A stretch of 64,000 nucleotides of DNA, from NCBI RefSeq assembly GCF_007990715.1, contig NZ_BJWY01000005.1, positions 1-64,000 of the forward strand, read 5' to 3'. This DNA is from Nocardia seriolae NBRC 15557 (GTDB lineage: Bacteria; Actinomycetota; Actinomycetes; Mycobacteriales; Mycobacteriaceae). Numbering within the stretch: position 1 is the stretch's first letter; each line of letters opens with the position of its first letter. Positions 37,114-46,598 of the stretch are shown piece by piece. The position numbers were made by a program, and so were the translations under genes. A model generated the notes under the pieces. The model did not search any database. It saw nothing but the letters and a program-made list of their open reading frames with translations, and was not told the DNA's origin.

Positions 37114-38151
37114 ATGCGTATCGGGCTATCGATCAACTACACCGACGGCTTCAAGGAGATCGCCGCCGAGGTCGCCGACCTCGAACGGGCGGGCCTCGAC
37201 ATCGTCTTCGTGCCGGAGGCGTATTCGTTCGACGCGGTGAGCGCGCTCGGCTACCTGGCCGCGAAGACCGAACGGGTACAGCTGGCTTCCGGCATCCTGC
37301 AGCTCTACACCCGCACCCCCACGCTGACCGCCATGACCGCGGCGGGCCTGGACTACGTCTCCGACGGCCGCTTCATCCTGGGCCTGGGCGCCTCCGGCCC
37401 GCAGGTGATCGAGGGCTTCCACGGCGTGGCCTACGACGCGCCCATCGGCCGCACCCGCGAGGCCCTGGAAATCTGCCGCAAGGTGTGGAAGCGCGAACGC
37501 CTGGAATACCAGGGCAAGTACTACCAGGTGCCGCTGCCCGAGGGTAAGGGCACCGGCCTGGGCAAGCCGCTCAAGCTCATCAATCACCCTGTCCGCGAGA
37601 ACATTCCGGTGCTGCTGGCCGCGCTCGGCCCGAAGAACGTCGAACTGGCCGCCGAGGTGGCCGAGGGCTGGCAGCCCATCTTCTTCCTGCCGGAGAAGGC
37701 CGACGCGGTCTGGGGCGAATCGGTGAAAGCCGGTCTGGCCAAGCGTGATCCGGCGCGCGGCGACCTCGAGATCTTCGCCGGTCCGGCCCTGGCCATCGGC
37801 GACAATGTGGACGGCCTGCGCGAATGGGTCAAGCCGCACCTGGCGCTCTACATCGGCGGCATGGGCGCCAAGGGCAAGAACTTCTACCACACCCTGGCTA
37901 CCAAGTACGGCTACGGCGCCGAGGCCGACCGCATCCAGGAGCTGTACCTGAAGGGCGAGAAGGAGGCTGCCGCCAAGGCGGTGCCGGACGACCTGGTGCG
38001 CGATGTCTGCCTGATCGGTTCGGCGGGCTTCGTCAAGGAGCGCGTCGCCGCGTTCCGCGAGGCCGGTGTCACCGCCCTGAACGTGGTCCCGATGGCCGCC
38101 ACCCCGGCCGAGCGGGTGAAGCTGATCGAGCAGCTGCGCGAGCTGGTCTGA
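37114..38151 (+). CDS. F420-dependent luciferase-like oxidoreductase
   Basis: A 345-aa LLM-class TIM-barrel oxidoreductase. It begins MRIGLSINYTDGFKEIAAEV, with SALGYLAAKTERVQLASGIL then QLYTRTP, FILGLGASGPQVIEGFHG and ENIPVLLAALGPKNVELA, the standard blocks of F420H2-dependent members. It resembles mycobacterial Rv3520c as remembered. The hydride acceptor is unknown. TAAGGT lies 11 bases before the ATG. It is a single-gene unit, ending in a strong bidirectional terminator shared with the convergent STAS gene. Confidence 0.88.
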   Translation: MRIGLSINYTDGFKEIAAEVADLERAGLDIVFVPEAYSFDAVSALGYLAAKTERVQLASGILQLYTRTPTLTAMTAAGLDYVSDGRFILGLGASGPQVIEGFHGVAYDAPIGRTREALEICRKVWKRERLEYQGKYYQVPLPEGKGTGLGKPLKLINHPVRENIPVLLAALGPKNVELAAEVAEGWQPIFFLPEKADAVWGESVKAGLAKRDPARGDLEIFAGPALAIGDNVDGLREWVKPHLALYIGGMGAKGKNFYHTLATKYGYGAEADRIQELYLKGEKEAAAKAVPDDLVRDVCLIGSAGFVKERVAAFREAGVTALNVVPMAATPAERVKLIEQLRELV

Positions 38152-38169
38152 GCGAACTACGAAGCGAGA

Positions 38170-38198
38170 AGCCGAGTCCGATCGAATCGGACTCGGCT
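38170..38198. terminator. Strong bidirectional terminator
   Basis: AGCCGAGTCCGAT and ATCGGACTCGGCT form a perfect 13-bp stem with a 3-base loop. On the plus strand it is followed by GCTGTTTCGTT. It lies between the stops of the convergent oxidoreductase (38151) and STAS genes (38215). Confidence 0.88.
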
Positions 38199-38214
38199 GC
38201 TGTTTCGTTCAGCG

Positions 38215-38604
38215 TCAGCGCAGCGAGGTCAGCGCCGCATCCAGCGTGGAATGCAGCGAGAACACCTGATCCAGGCTGGTCATCTTCAACTGCCGACTGG
38301 TGGCCGGACCATCGGCCACCACCGCGATCCTGGTGTCCCCGGCGCGCTTGTGCACCGCGACCAGTGCCGCCATGCCCGCCGAGGCCAGGAAGCTGACCTC
38401 GGACAGATCGATCACCAGGGCGCTGGGCTTGGCGGTCAGGGCCGCGTCGATCGCGTTCTCCAGGGCCGGGGCGGTCGCCAGATCGACTTCACCGGCCACG
38501 GCGAGCACGGTGGCAGCATCGCGCTGGGTGACCGAGGTGGTCATCGACTCGGCGAAGGGATAGCCGTCTCCGGAAGTAGTGGTCACGTTTGCCAAATCTG
38601 CCAT
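38215..38604 (-). CDS. STAS-domain anti-anti-sigma factor (RsbV-like)
   Basis: A 129-aa STAS protein. In partner-switching it frees a sigma factor by binding its anti-sigma kinase when unphosphorylated. The core reads VLAVAGEVDLATAPALENAI, then VIDLSEVSFLASAGMAALVA. The phospho-acceptor Ser of the D-S-x-G site is kept (A-S-A-G), though the preceding Asp is Ala. An N-terminal tail of about 20 residues precedes the domain. It lies 137 bp downstream of the RsbU/W-like gene on the same strand and is the likely substrate of that protein's phosphatase and kinase domains, by inference. No sigma factor gene is in the window. Confidence 0.88.
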   Translation of the reverse strand: MADLANVTTTSGDGYPFAESMTTSVTQRDAATVLAVAGEVDLATAPALENAIDAALTAKPSALVIDLSEVSFLASAGMAALVAVHKRAGDTRIAVVADGPATSRQLKMTSLDQVFSLHSTLDAALTSLR

Positions 38605-38741
38605 GATCCGTCCGTTCGTGCTGCATGGTCTGCCACATCGGTATTGGTTCGATAGTCGGCGTTATCGCGAAAACCCCAGCTAACGCACTCTTTCGGAGGT
38701 CCCCGAAACCGCCCGCCACATTTGCGCCAGCGGGCCCGAAT

Positions 38742-41039
38742 TCACATACGCCCGGCCGCGGAGAATGAAACGGCCAATAGTCGCACCGACATCCGTACCC
38801 GCGTGCCCGGCCCGGAGGAATCGATGTCGAGATGATCGGTGAGCGCCCGCATCATGGCGATGCCGCGCCCGCGATTGCCCGGATCCGCGGGCAGCGGCCG
38901 CCACGCGCCGGTGTCGGCCACCTCGATGGAGAGGCTGTCCACCCCGCAGTCCGCGGTGAGCCGGACGCGACCCGGCTCACCGCCGAGGTAGGCGTGCTCG
39001 ATGCTGTTGCTACAGGCCTCGTTCGCCGCCGAGACCAGATCCACGGCGGTGTCGTGCGGGACCGCGGCGGCCGCGAGCCACGCGCGCAGGGCGCGCCGGA
39101 TGCCCGACAGCTCACGGGCTTCGGCGGGCACGTCCAGGCGCAGGGTCCGCGGCGGCTGGCGGTACACCACCATGGCCACGTCATCGTCGTAGCCGCCCGC
39201 GGGCCGCAGCCGCGACAGCACCGAGTCGGCGACCTCGCGCGGCAACTGACCGGCGACGCGGGCCAATTCGTCGGCCAGCTCGTCGAAACGGTCGGCGATA
39301 TCGACGTTGCGCTGTTCCACCAGCCCGTCGGTGAACAGCACCAGCGTGGAGCCGGGAGACATCGGGGTGGTGGCCTCGGGGCGGCGCGGAATATCGAAGG
39401 TGGCCAAGGGGAACGCGCGACCGCCCTCGAGCAGTCTGCCGCGTTTGCCGGGTTCGGCGAGGACCGGGGGCATGTGCCCGGCATTGGAATAGCGCACCAG
39501 CCCGCGCACCGGATCCAGAATGGCCGCGCACACGGTGGTGCACATGGCGCCCGGGATGCGGGAGGCGACGGTGTCCAGTTCGGCCAGCAGCTGGGCCGGT
39601 CCCGCGCCGCGCAGCAGCAATGCCCGTGCGGCCGTGCGTAATTGGCCCATCACGACCGCCGCCGACAGGCCCCGGCCGACACAGTCGCCGACCACCACGC
39701 CGATGGTGCCGTCCTCGAGGCGCACCACGTCGTACCAGTCGCCGCCGATTTCCAGGGGCGGCAGCGCGGGCTCGTAGTGCACCGAGAAACGCGGCGGCAG
39801 TTCGATCGGGCCGAGCATGGCACGTTGCAGGGTCAGCGAGGTGGAGCGGGCCTGATCGAAGTTGCGGGCCCGCTGCACGGCCAGACTGAGATGGCCGATC
39901 AGCAGCGAGAACAGCGCCCAGTCACCGGGGGTGATGACGCGCGGCGCGGCGAAGCGCAGCCACAGCGCCGAATCGCCGCTCTCGCCGAGCGGGGCCACGA
40001 TGCCCTCCGAACTGCTCGCGCCCTCCGGAATCGCGAACATGGTGCGGCCGGGCTGCAATCGGGCCCGATCCAGCAGGGCGCGGGCCCGCGCGTCGAGGAC
40101 CTGGCGGGACTCGCCACCGTTCAGAAAGCGGTCGGGCCGGGCGATCGGCTGCGTGTCGTGCGGTGCGACGCCCGCGCCGGTGTACGGAGTGTCCTCGGAG
40201 ACATACAGTTCCGGGCCGGTGTGGCGATTGGGCCAGACCGAGACGACCGCGGCCTCCGCGCCGACGGTGCGGCGCAGCTCCTCGAGGCCGACGGTGAGCA
40301 CCTCCACCACGCTGGTGGCCGCGCCGACCGCGGTGGCCAGCCGCGACACCGCCTGGTCGCGGGCCTGCGCGTCGTGCTCGGCGGTGACATCGCGCAGGGT
40401 TCCGACGAAAATACGTTCGCCGTCCTCGGGTTTCACCAGTGAGCTGGTCGACACCGCCAGCCACAGCCGCCGCCCGTCACGATGGCGGATGGGCATGACG
40501 AAGCGTGCGGCATCGGTGCCCAGATCCGGATAGCGCGGGGCCTCGGGCACGGTCCACGGATGGGGGAGCGCGTACGGAATGCCTTCGGACCCATAGCCGG
40601 TCAGCGCGCCGAACGCCGAATTCACCTCGATCAGCGTGCCGTGCGAATCGACCACGCAGAAGCCGTCCTGCAGCGATTCCACCAGCGCGGTGCGGAAGGC
40701 GTCGCGGCCCGCGAGATCGTCGGCGCGCAAACGCTGTTGCTCGTAGCGGCGGGTGCCGTCGAGGAATCCACGCGTGGCCACGTCCAGCGCCGCCATGGTC
40801 TGCAACAGGAACTCCAGCGCCGCCTCGGTGCGGTCGTTCCCGTCCGGCACCGGCATCAGCCCGTCGTGTTCGAGCAGCCGGTAGTGGTGCTCGGTGAGGT
40901 CGAGAATGCTCACGCCCTCGACCAGCGCCCGCCGCCCGAGTTCGTAGCCCTCGGCGAGACTGTTGTGATTGGGTGCGCGCAGGTGCAGGCGGAGCGCGGC
41001 GGCGTACGCCTCGCGGAAGGCGGCCAGTACCGCACTCAC
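38742..41039 (-). CDS. RsbU/RsbW-like fusion: PAS-GAF-PP2C phosphatase with kinase domain
   Basis: A 765-aa regulator. Residues 1-100 resemble the RsbU N-terminal domain that binds RsbT (FREAYAAALRLHLRAPNHNS then LAEGYELGRRALVEGVS). A PAS domain (about 115-235), a GAF domain (about 245-400) and a SpoIIE-type PP2C phosphatase follow (GGDWYDVVRLEDGTIGVVVG, VLFTDGLVEQRN, GGYDDDVAMVVY). A C-terminal RsbW-type ATPase is also present, with N box AANEACSNSIEHAY and G boxes VADTGAW and GRGIAMM. One chain thus holds opposing phosphatase and kinase activities for a STAS partner. GTG start, 13 bp after rsbX. It is the last gene of the stressosome operon. Confidence 0.9.
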   Translation of the reverse strand: MSAVLAAFREAYAAALRLHLRAPNHNSLAEGYELGRRALVEGVSILDLTEHHYRLLEHDGLMPVPDGNDRTEAALEFLLQTMAALDVATRGFLDGTRRYEQQRLRADDLAGRDAFRTALVESLQDGFCVVDSHGTLIEVNSAFGALTGYGSEGIPYALPHPWTVPEAPRYPDLGTDAARFVMPIRHRDGRRLWLAVSTSSLVKPEDGERIFVGTLRDVTAEHDAQARDQAVSRLATAVGAATSVVEVLTVGLEELRRTVGAEAAVVSVWPNRHTGPELYVSEDTPYTGAGVAPHDTQPIARPDRFLNGGESRQVLDARARALLDRARLQPGRTMFAIPEGASSSEGIVAPLGESGDSALWLRFAAPRVITPGDWALFSLLIGHLSLAVQRARNFDQARSTSLTLQRAMLGPIELPPRFSVHYEPALPPLEIGGDWYDVVRLEDGTIGVVVGDCVGRGLSAAVVMGQLRTAARALLLRGAGPAQLLAELDTVASRIPGAMCTTVCAAILDPVRGLVRYSNAGHMPPVLAEPGKRGRLLEGGRAFPLATFDIPRRPEATTPMSPGSTLVLFTDGLVEQRNVDIADRFDELADELARVAGQLPREVADSVLSRLRPAGGYDDDVAMVVYRQPPRTLRLDVPAEARELSGIRRALRAWLAAAAVPHDTAVDLVSAANEACSNSIEHAYLGGEPGRVRLTADCGVDSLSIEVADTGAWRPLPADPGNRGRGIAMMRALTDHLDIDSSGPGTRVRMSVRLLAVSFSAAGRM

Positions 41040-41052
41040 GCCGGGATTCCGC

Positions 41053-41706
41053 TCATGACTTCACCGCCGGAATGGGTTGGGCGGGATGGGAATGCCCGCG
41101 ATGGCGGGCGGCCAGCACGATCGCGTCGTCGGTGTCCTTGGCGTGGCGGGCCAGCACCTCCGCGGTGATCTCGGCGGTCGGCTTGGCCAGGTCGATGGAA
41201 TCGACGAAGGAGCTGGTGATGCCGTCGGTGGACATCAGCAGCAGATCGCCCGGGCGGACCGCGACCGTCTGGGGTTGCAGGTTCGGGGGCAGCAGGTAGC
41301 CGACGATGCCGCCCGAGAGCAGGGCGGTGGCGCGAATGGCCGGTTTGCCCGGAGCCGCTGCGACAATGCGGGATTCGACATTGCCGACGCCCAGCCAGTG
41401 CACCCGGTCGCGAGAGTCGAACAGCGCCAGCGAGACCGCCGCACCGCGGGTGTCGGACATGGCGCGATGGCACAGCAGCATGAGCACGTCCAATGGCTCC
41501 GCGCGGTTCTCGGCGAGCACCTGGGCGGCGCGATCGGAGGCGTCCGCGGCGGCGGCGCCGTGGCCGAGGCCGTCGAGCACGGCGAAGAGCACCGAGCCCC
41601 CGCCCGCGTCGAGCACGACCGACCGGTCGCCCGAAACTCGTTGCCCGGGTAGCGCGCGACCGGCGACGGCCCATTCGACCGTGCCGATGAAGCCGTCCTC
41701 ACGCAC
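41053..41706 (-). CDS. rsbX: RsbX-like PP2C phosphatase
   Basis: A 217-aa stand-alone SpoIIE/PP2C-fold phosphatase. Motifs: VSGDRSVVLDAGGGSVLFAV then LDGLGHG with the metal Asp and Gly-Gly pattern, LGVGNVESRI, and PGDLLLMSTDGITSSF. In Bacillus, RsbX resets the stressosome by dephosphorylating RsbS and RsbR. Its position after rsbR-rsbS-rsbT supports that role. GTG start overlapping the rsbT stop by 8 bp, so it is translationally coupled. Confidence 0.88.
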   Translation of the reverse strand: MREDGFIGTVEWAVAGRALPGQRVSGDRSVVLDAGGGSVLFAVLDGLGHGAAAADASDRAAQVLAENRAEPLDVLMLLCHRAMSDTRGAAVSLALFDSRDRVHWLGVGNVESRIVAAAPGKPAIRATALLSGGIVGYLLPPNLQPQTVAVRPGDLLLMSTDGITSSFVDSIDLAKPTAEITAEVLARHAKDTDDAIVLAARHRGHSHPAQPIPAVKS

Positions 41707-42118
41707 CGGTGGGTACCCACTTCCACATTTCGACGAGGGTGCCGTGCCCCGGTTCGGAAGTGATGACCATGCCGTCCATCAGGCGCTTGGCGCCCGGAAG
41801 GCCCAGGCCCAGACCGCGTCCGGTGGAGAAACCGTCCTCCATCGCGCGTGGAATGTCCGGAATGCCGGGGCCATTGTCCTTGGCCTGCACCACCATCGAG
41901 CGCTGGCCGTCCCGATCATGGACACCGAGGCGGATCTCCCCGGTGCCCGCGTAACTCGTGATATTGCGCGCCACTTCGGAAATGGCCGTCGCGATCATGG
42001 TGCGATCGGAGAGCGAGAAGCCGAGTTTGGCAGCCAACTCCAGCCCCGCTTGCCGAGCGGTCACGATGTCGTTGGACACGTTCACCGCGATCACCACGTC
42101 GTCAGCGGCCACGATCAC
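41699..42118 (-). CDS. rsbT: RsbT-like serine/threonine kinase
   Basis: A 139-aa GHKL-fold kinase. The N box is TAISEVARNITSYAG, G1 is KDNGPGIPD, and G2 is GRGLGLGLPGAKRLMD. In stressosomes RsbT phosphorylates RsbS and RsbR, leaves the complex, and activates the RsbU phosphatase. The N-terminus VVIAVNVSNDIVTARQAGLE is typical of RsbT rather than RsbW. GTG start, overlapping the rsbS stop by 17 bp. Its partner phosphatase with a matching N-terminal domain is encoded two genes downstream. Confidence 0.92.
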   Translation of the reverse strand: MIVAADDVVIAVNVSNDIVTARQAGLELAAKLGFSLSDRTMIATAISEVARNITSYAGTGEIRLGVHDRDGQRSMVVQAKDNGPGIPDIPRAMEDGFSTGRGLGLGLPGAKRLMDGMVITSEPGHGTLVEMWKWVPTGA

Positions 42119-42491
42119 GACCGTCTTTTTGGCTGCGACTGTGGATCTTCTTGTTCAGCCAGGACAGACCCTCTTCGAGGTCCAGGGCCGTGTGCATGCC
42201 CTCGAAGGTGAGTCCCAATTGCACCATGGCGAAGGCGACTTCGGGCTGCAGGCCCACGATGACCGTTTCCGCTCCCCGCAGCTTGGTCATGTGGGCGATG
42301 GTACGCAGCGATCTGGCGGCAAAGGAGTCCATTACGTCGATTGCGGTGACATCGACGATGATGCCCTGGGCGCGGTAGCGACTGACGTAGGTCATCAGAT
42401 CGTCTTGCAGGCGTTCGGTATCGGCGTCGGTGAGCGCTGACTGCACCGACGCGATGAGGTAGGTGCCCTGCTTCAGAATGGGTACCGGCAT
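42102..42491 (-). CDS. rsbS: RsbS-like stressosome STAS protein
   Basis: A 129-aa STAS-only protein. It starts VPILKQGTYLIASVQSALTD, close to the Bacillus RsbS opening. The phosphorylation site is in IDVMDSFAARSL, Asp55-Ser56, equivalent to Bacillus Ser59. RsbS holds RsbT inside the stressosome core until phosphorylated. It lies 14 bp after rsbR. The C-terminus carries a basic, polar tail (NKKIHSRSQKDGRDRGR). Confidence 0.92.
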   Translation of the reverse strand: MPVPILKQGTYLIASVQSALTDADTERLQDDLMTYVSRYRAQGIIVDVTAIDVMDSFAARSLRTIAHMTKLRGAETVIVGLQPEVAFAMVQLGLTFEGMHTALDLEEGLSWLNKKIHSRSQKDGRDRGR

Positions 42492-42505
42492 CTGCCCCGC
42501 CCTGG

Positions 42506-43399
42506 TTACCGTCCGTCGCGATCGGTGACGCGCGACACCTCGTAGCCGAGCAACCGCTCCGCTTCCTCGATGCCACCCTGGAGGTCACCGACGGCATTCA
42601 TCTTCGACAAATCCAGGCCGATGGTGACCAGGGTAAGCGCGATCTCCGACGACAGGCCGGTAATGATGACATTCGCACCCATGAGTCCGGAGGCGTCCAC
42701 GGTCTGCACCAGGTGGTTGGCCACCGTGGAGTCGATCGCGGGCACACCGGTGATATCGATGACGACGACCTTGGCGCGATTGGCGCGGATCGCCCGCAGC
42801 AACTGCTCGGTCAGCTGCCGGGCGCGCTGGGAGTCCAGCACACCGATGATGGGGAGGATGAGCAGCTGCTCGCGCACCTGGAGCACGGGCGTGGACAGCT
42901 CGCGAATCGCCTCCTGCTGCTGGCGGATGACGCGCTCGCGCTCCTGCACGAAGGACACGGCCACGGTGTTGGCGATGCGGTTGGCGGCGGGCTCGTAGGC
43001 GTCGAGCACCAGTTTCAGCAGTTCGAAGTCGGACTGGTACTTCTCGAAGAGGCTGCGCGCCAGCACGTCTCGCAGCAGCAGCACGATGCCGACGACCTCG
43101 TCGGTCTCGACGCCCCGGGGGATGATGCGCTCGGACAGATCGCGCGCGTAGGCCTGCAGCGCTTCGACGCTACCGGTCTCGAGCACCTCGACGTAGTTGT
43201 CGTAGACGGAGGTGGCTTCCGAGAAGATCTCCTCGGGCGTCATGGCGGTGAGCAGCTGGGCATCGGTAATGCGACGGGCCCACTCCTCGCGCAGTTCGGT
43301 GCGGTTCTGCCGCAGGTGTTCGACAAGCTGCGGCAGCAGATTGTCGACGGGACCCGCGGGCAGAGAATCCGCCGAGAGACCGATGGACACGTCGGACAT
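42506..43399 (-). CDS. rsbR: RsbR-like stressosome sensor
   Basis: A 297-aa stressosome scaffold. The N-terminal sensor (residues 15-150) is all-helical, RsbRD-like (LVEHLRQNRTELREEWARRI), rather than a haem or flavin domain. The STAS part begins STPVLQVREQLLILPIIGVL. The two phospho-acceptors of Bacillus RsbRA are Thr171 and Thr205; here the matching sites read LDSQRA and IDSTVA, so Ser seems to replace Thr. The ATG at 43399 has CAGGAG five bases upstream; a longer open frame lacks one. It is the first gene of the operon, behind a sigma-F/B-type promoter. Confidence 0.92.
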   Translation of the reverse strand: MSDVSIGLSADSLPAGPVDNLLPQLVEHLRQNRTELREEWARRITDAQLLTAMTPEEIFSEATSVYDNYVEVLETGSVEALQAYARDLSERIIPRGVETDEVVGIVLLLRDVLARSLFEKYQSDFELLKLVLDAYEPAANRIANTVAVSFVQERERVIRQQQEAIRELSTPVLQVREQLLILPIIGVLDSQRARQLTEQLLRAIRANRAKVVVIDITGVPAIDSTVANHLVQTVDASGLMGANVIITGLSSEIALTLVTIGLDLSKMNAVGDLQGGIEEAERLLGYEVSRVTDRDGR

Positions 43400-43465
43400 G
43401 AAAACTCCTGCCCCTTTCGCTGAGTCGGTGCCGACCACCGTCGGAAGCCGGTGCCGAGCCTAGTC

Positions 43466-43498
43466 TTACCCACTACCCCATGCGGCCCAAACCAAACC
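43466..43498 (-). promoter_or_regulatory. Sigma-F/sigma-B-type promoter of the stressosome operon
   Basis: On the minus strand GGTTT (43489-43493) is 17 bases from GGGTAA (43466-43471), and a second GGTTT (43494-43498) is 15 bases from GGGTA (43474-43478). Both fit the GGTTT-N15-17-GGGTA pattern known for actinobacterial sigma F / sigma B. The site is 67-99 bp upstream of rsbR, between the MarR stop and the rsbR start. Confidence 0.65.
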
Positions 43499-43516
43499 CA
43501 GGTCGCCGCTCGGTCG

Positions 43517-44026
43517 TCAAGAGGTGTGCTCGTCGCGGGTTTCGGGTCTTCGGTGGTGGGCCAGCAGCGTGTCGTAGATGTCGGCCAGGGCGGAGAGCTG
43601 GCCACGATCCAGCACATCGATCATGTGACGGCGCACACTGTCGACATGCGAGGGGGCGGCGGAATCGAGGACCTGCGCGCCCTTTTCGGTGAGCACCGCC
43701 GCGGTGCGGCGGGCATCGTCGGGAATGGACTCCCGCGCAACCAGTCCGCGCTTCTCCATCCGGGTGATCTGATGCGAGAGCCGCGACTGCGACCACTCCA
43801 GCACCGCCGCGAGCTCGGCGAAGCTGCGCCGATGATCGGTGGCGTCGGCGAGCCGGGCCAGCACCGTGTACTCCACATAGGTCAGATTCGAAACGCGCAG
43901 CGAATCCCGCCCGACCGCCGCGGCGATGAGATCGCGGGTGAACACATATCCCAGCCACGCGCGCATCTCGACATCGTCGAGCCAACGGGTTTCGGCCACA
44001 GTTCCACTCCCGGGTTCCACTGCCAT
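43517..44026 (-). CDS. MarR-family transcriptional regulator
   Basis: A 169-aa winged-helix regulator. The core reads LTYVEYTVLARLADATDHRR, FAELAAVLEWSQSRLSHQIT then RMEKRGLVARESIPDDARRT, the recognition helix and wing of MarR. A hydrophobic helix at each end would form the dimer. The ATG has GGGGAGGA upstream. It is divergent from the fumarase gene, with a candidate operator between. Ligand unknown. Confidence 0.9.
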   Translation of the reverse strand: MAVEPGSGTVAETRWLDDVEMRAWLGYVFTRDLIAAAVGRDSLRVSNLTYVEYTVLARLADATDHRRSFAELAAVLEWSQSRLSHQITRMEKRGLVARESIPDDARRTAAVLTEKGAQVLDSAAPSHVDSVRRHMIDVLDRGQLSALADIYDTLLAHHRRPETRDEHTS

Positions 44027-44063
44027 GCTAAGTCCTCCCCGTCGCCGACAAGCGCATCATGCA

Positions 44064-44097
44064 CAGGTAACACCCGCCCGGTTGAAGGTGCAACCTG
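44064..44097. promoter_or_regulatory. Imperfect inverted repeat between marR and fumarase
   Basis: CAGGTAACACC (44064-44074) and GGTGCAACCTG (44087-44097) match as inverted copies in 8 of 11 positions, about 38 bp upstream of the MarR start. A further ACCTG follows at once. It is a candidate MarR operator that might also affect fumarase transcription. Confidence 0.35.
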
Positions 44098-44192
44098 TAC
44101 CTGTTCGCAACGGCCTGTTGGGTGCTGGATAGAGTCACTCTGCTTGAACCGTTGGCTGACCAGCCCCCAGCCCTGCTCGAGGAGTGCGATTC

Positions 44193-45869
<1,677 letters not shown>

Positions 45870-45873
45870 TCCG

Positions 45874-46437
45874 ATGAGCGTGGACGGCGGCACCGAGATG
45901 CCGATGATCCGGCGGCGCGGCGTGCGCCGCGTGGCGGCCATGGCCGTGCTGCTCGGCGGCTCGCTGGCCGCCGTCCCCGCGGTGCACGCGGTTCCTGTCC
46001 TGCCACAGGATCTTTCGATCAACGGCGAGGGCATCCCGACCGCCCAGGCCATCGCCGCCGGCACCGACGGCCTCGATCCGCTATTGGCCGCCGCCTACAC
46101 CTCGGCGGCGGCCCAGGCCCACGCCAACGGCGTCGCACTGTGGATCACCTCCGGCTACCGCACCCCCGCCGAACAGGAAGCCCTCTGGGAAGACGGAATC
46201 CAGACCTACGGCACCCCCGAGGCGGCCCGCCGCTGGGTCCTCCCACCCGGCGAATCGACCCACGTCACAGGCGAAGCCATCGACGTGGGCCCCCGCGAGG
46301 GCGCCCAGTGGCTCGAGGACAACGGCAACCACTGGGGCCTGTGCCGCATGTACGACAACGAGTGGTGGCACTTCGAACTCGCCACCGCCCCCGACGGCCC
46401 CTGCCCGGCCCGCCTGCCGGACGCCAGCCTGCGCTGA
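45874..46437 (+). CDS. Secreted D-Ala-D-Ala carboxypeptidase (VanY/M15B)
   Basis: A 187-aa exported peptidase of the M15B family that trims the terminal D-Ala of peptidoglycan stems. Signal sequence: RRVAAMAVLLGGSLAAVPAVHA. Active-site motifs: LWITSGYRTPAEQEALW, the zinc His and Asp in STHVTGEAIDVGP, and catalytic Glu and His in EWWHFELA. The ATG at 45874 is used; the ATG at 45898 is an alternative closer to the signal peptide. It begins 4 bp after the fumarase stop, so it probably depends on fumarase transcription, an odd pairing of functions. Confidence 0.9.
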   Translation: MSVDGGTEMPMIRRRGVRRVAAMAVLLGGSLAAVPAVHAVPVLPQDLSINGEGIPTAQAIAAGTDGLDPLLAAAYTSAAAQAHANGVALWITSGYRTPAEQEALWEDGIQTYGTPEAARRWVLPPGESTHVTGEAIDVGPREGAQWLEDNGNHWGLCRMYDNEWWHFELATAPDGPCPARLPDASLR

Positions 46438-46598
46438 TCCGGCGCGCGGTACCTGCCCGCCAAGCCCTTCTGACGCCGGGCCGCCCGGGTATGACCTGAA
46501 TGTCCGTAATTGGAAGCTGATCGGTCATATTCGGGCACCTGGAGGTTTATCTGGTAACCGTACCGTCGCCCCTGAAGGGCTCGGCGGACGGAGATGTG

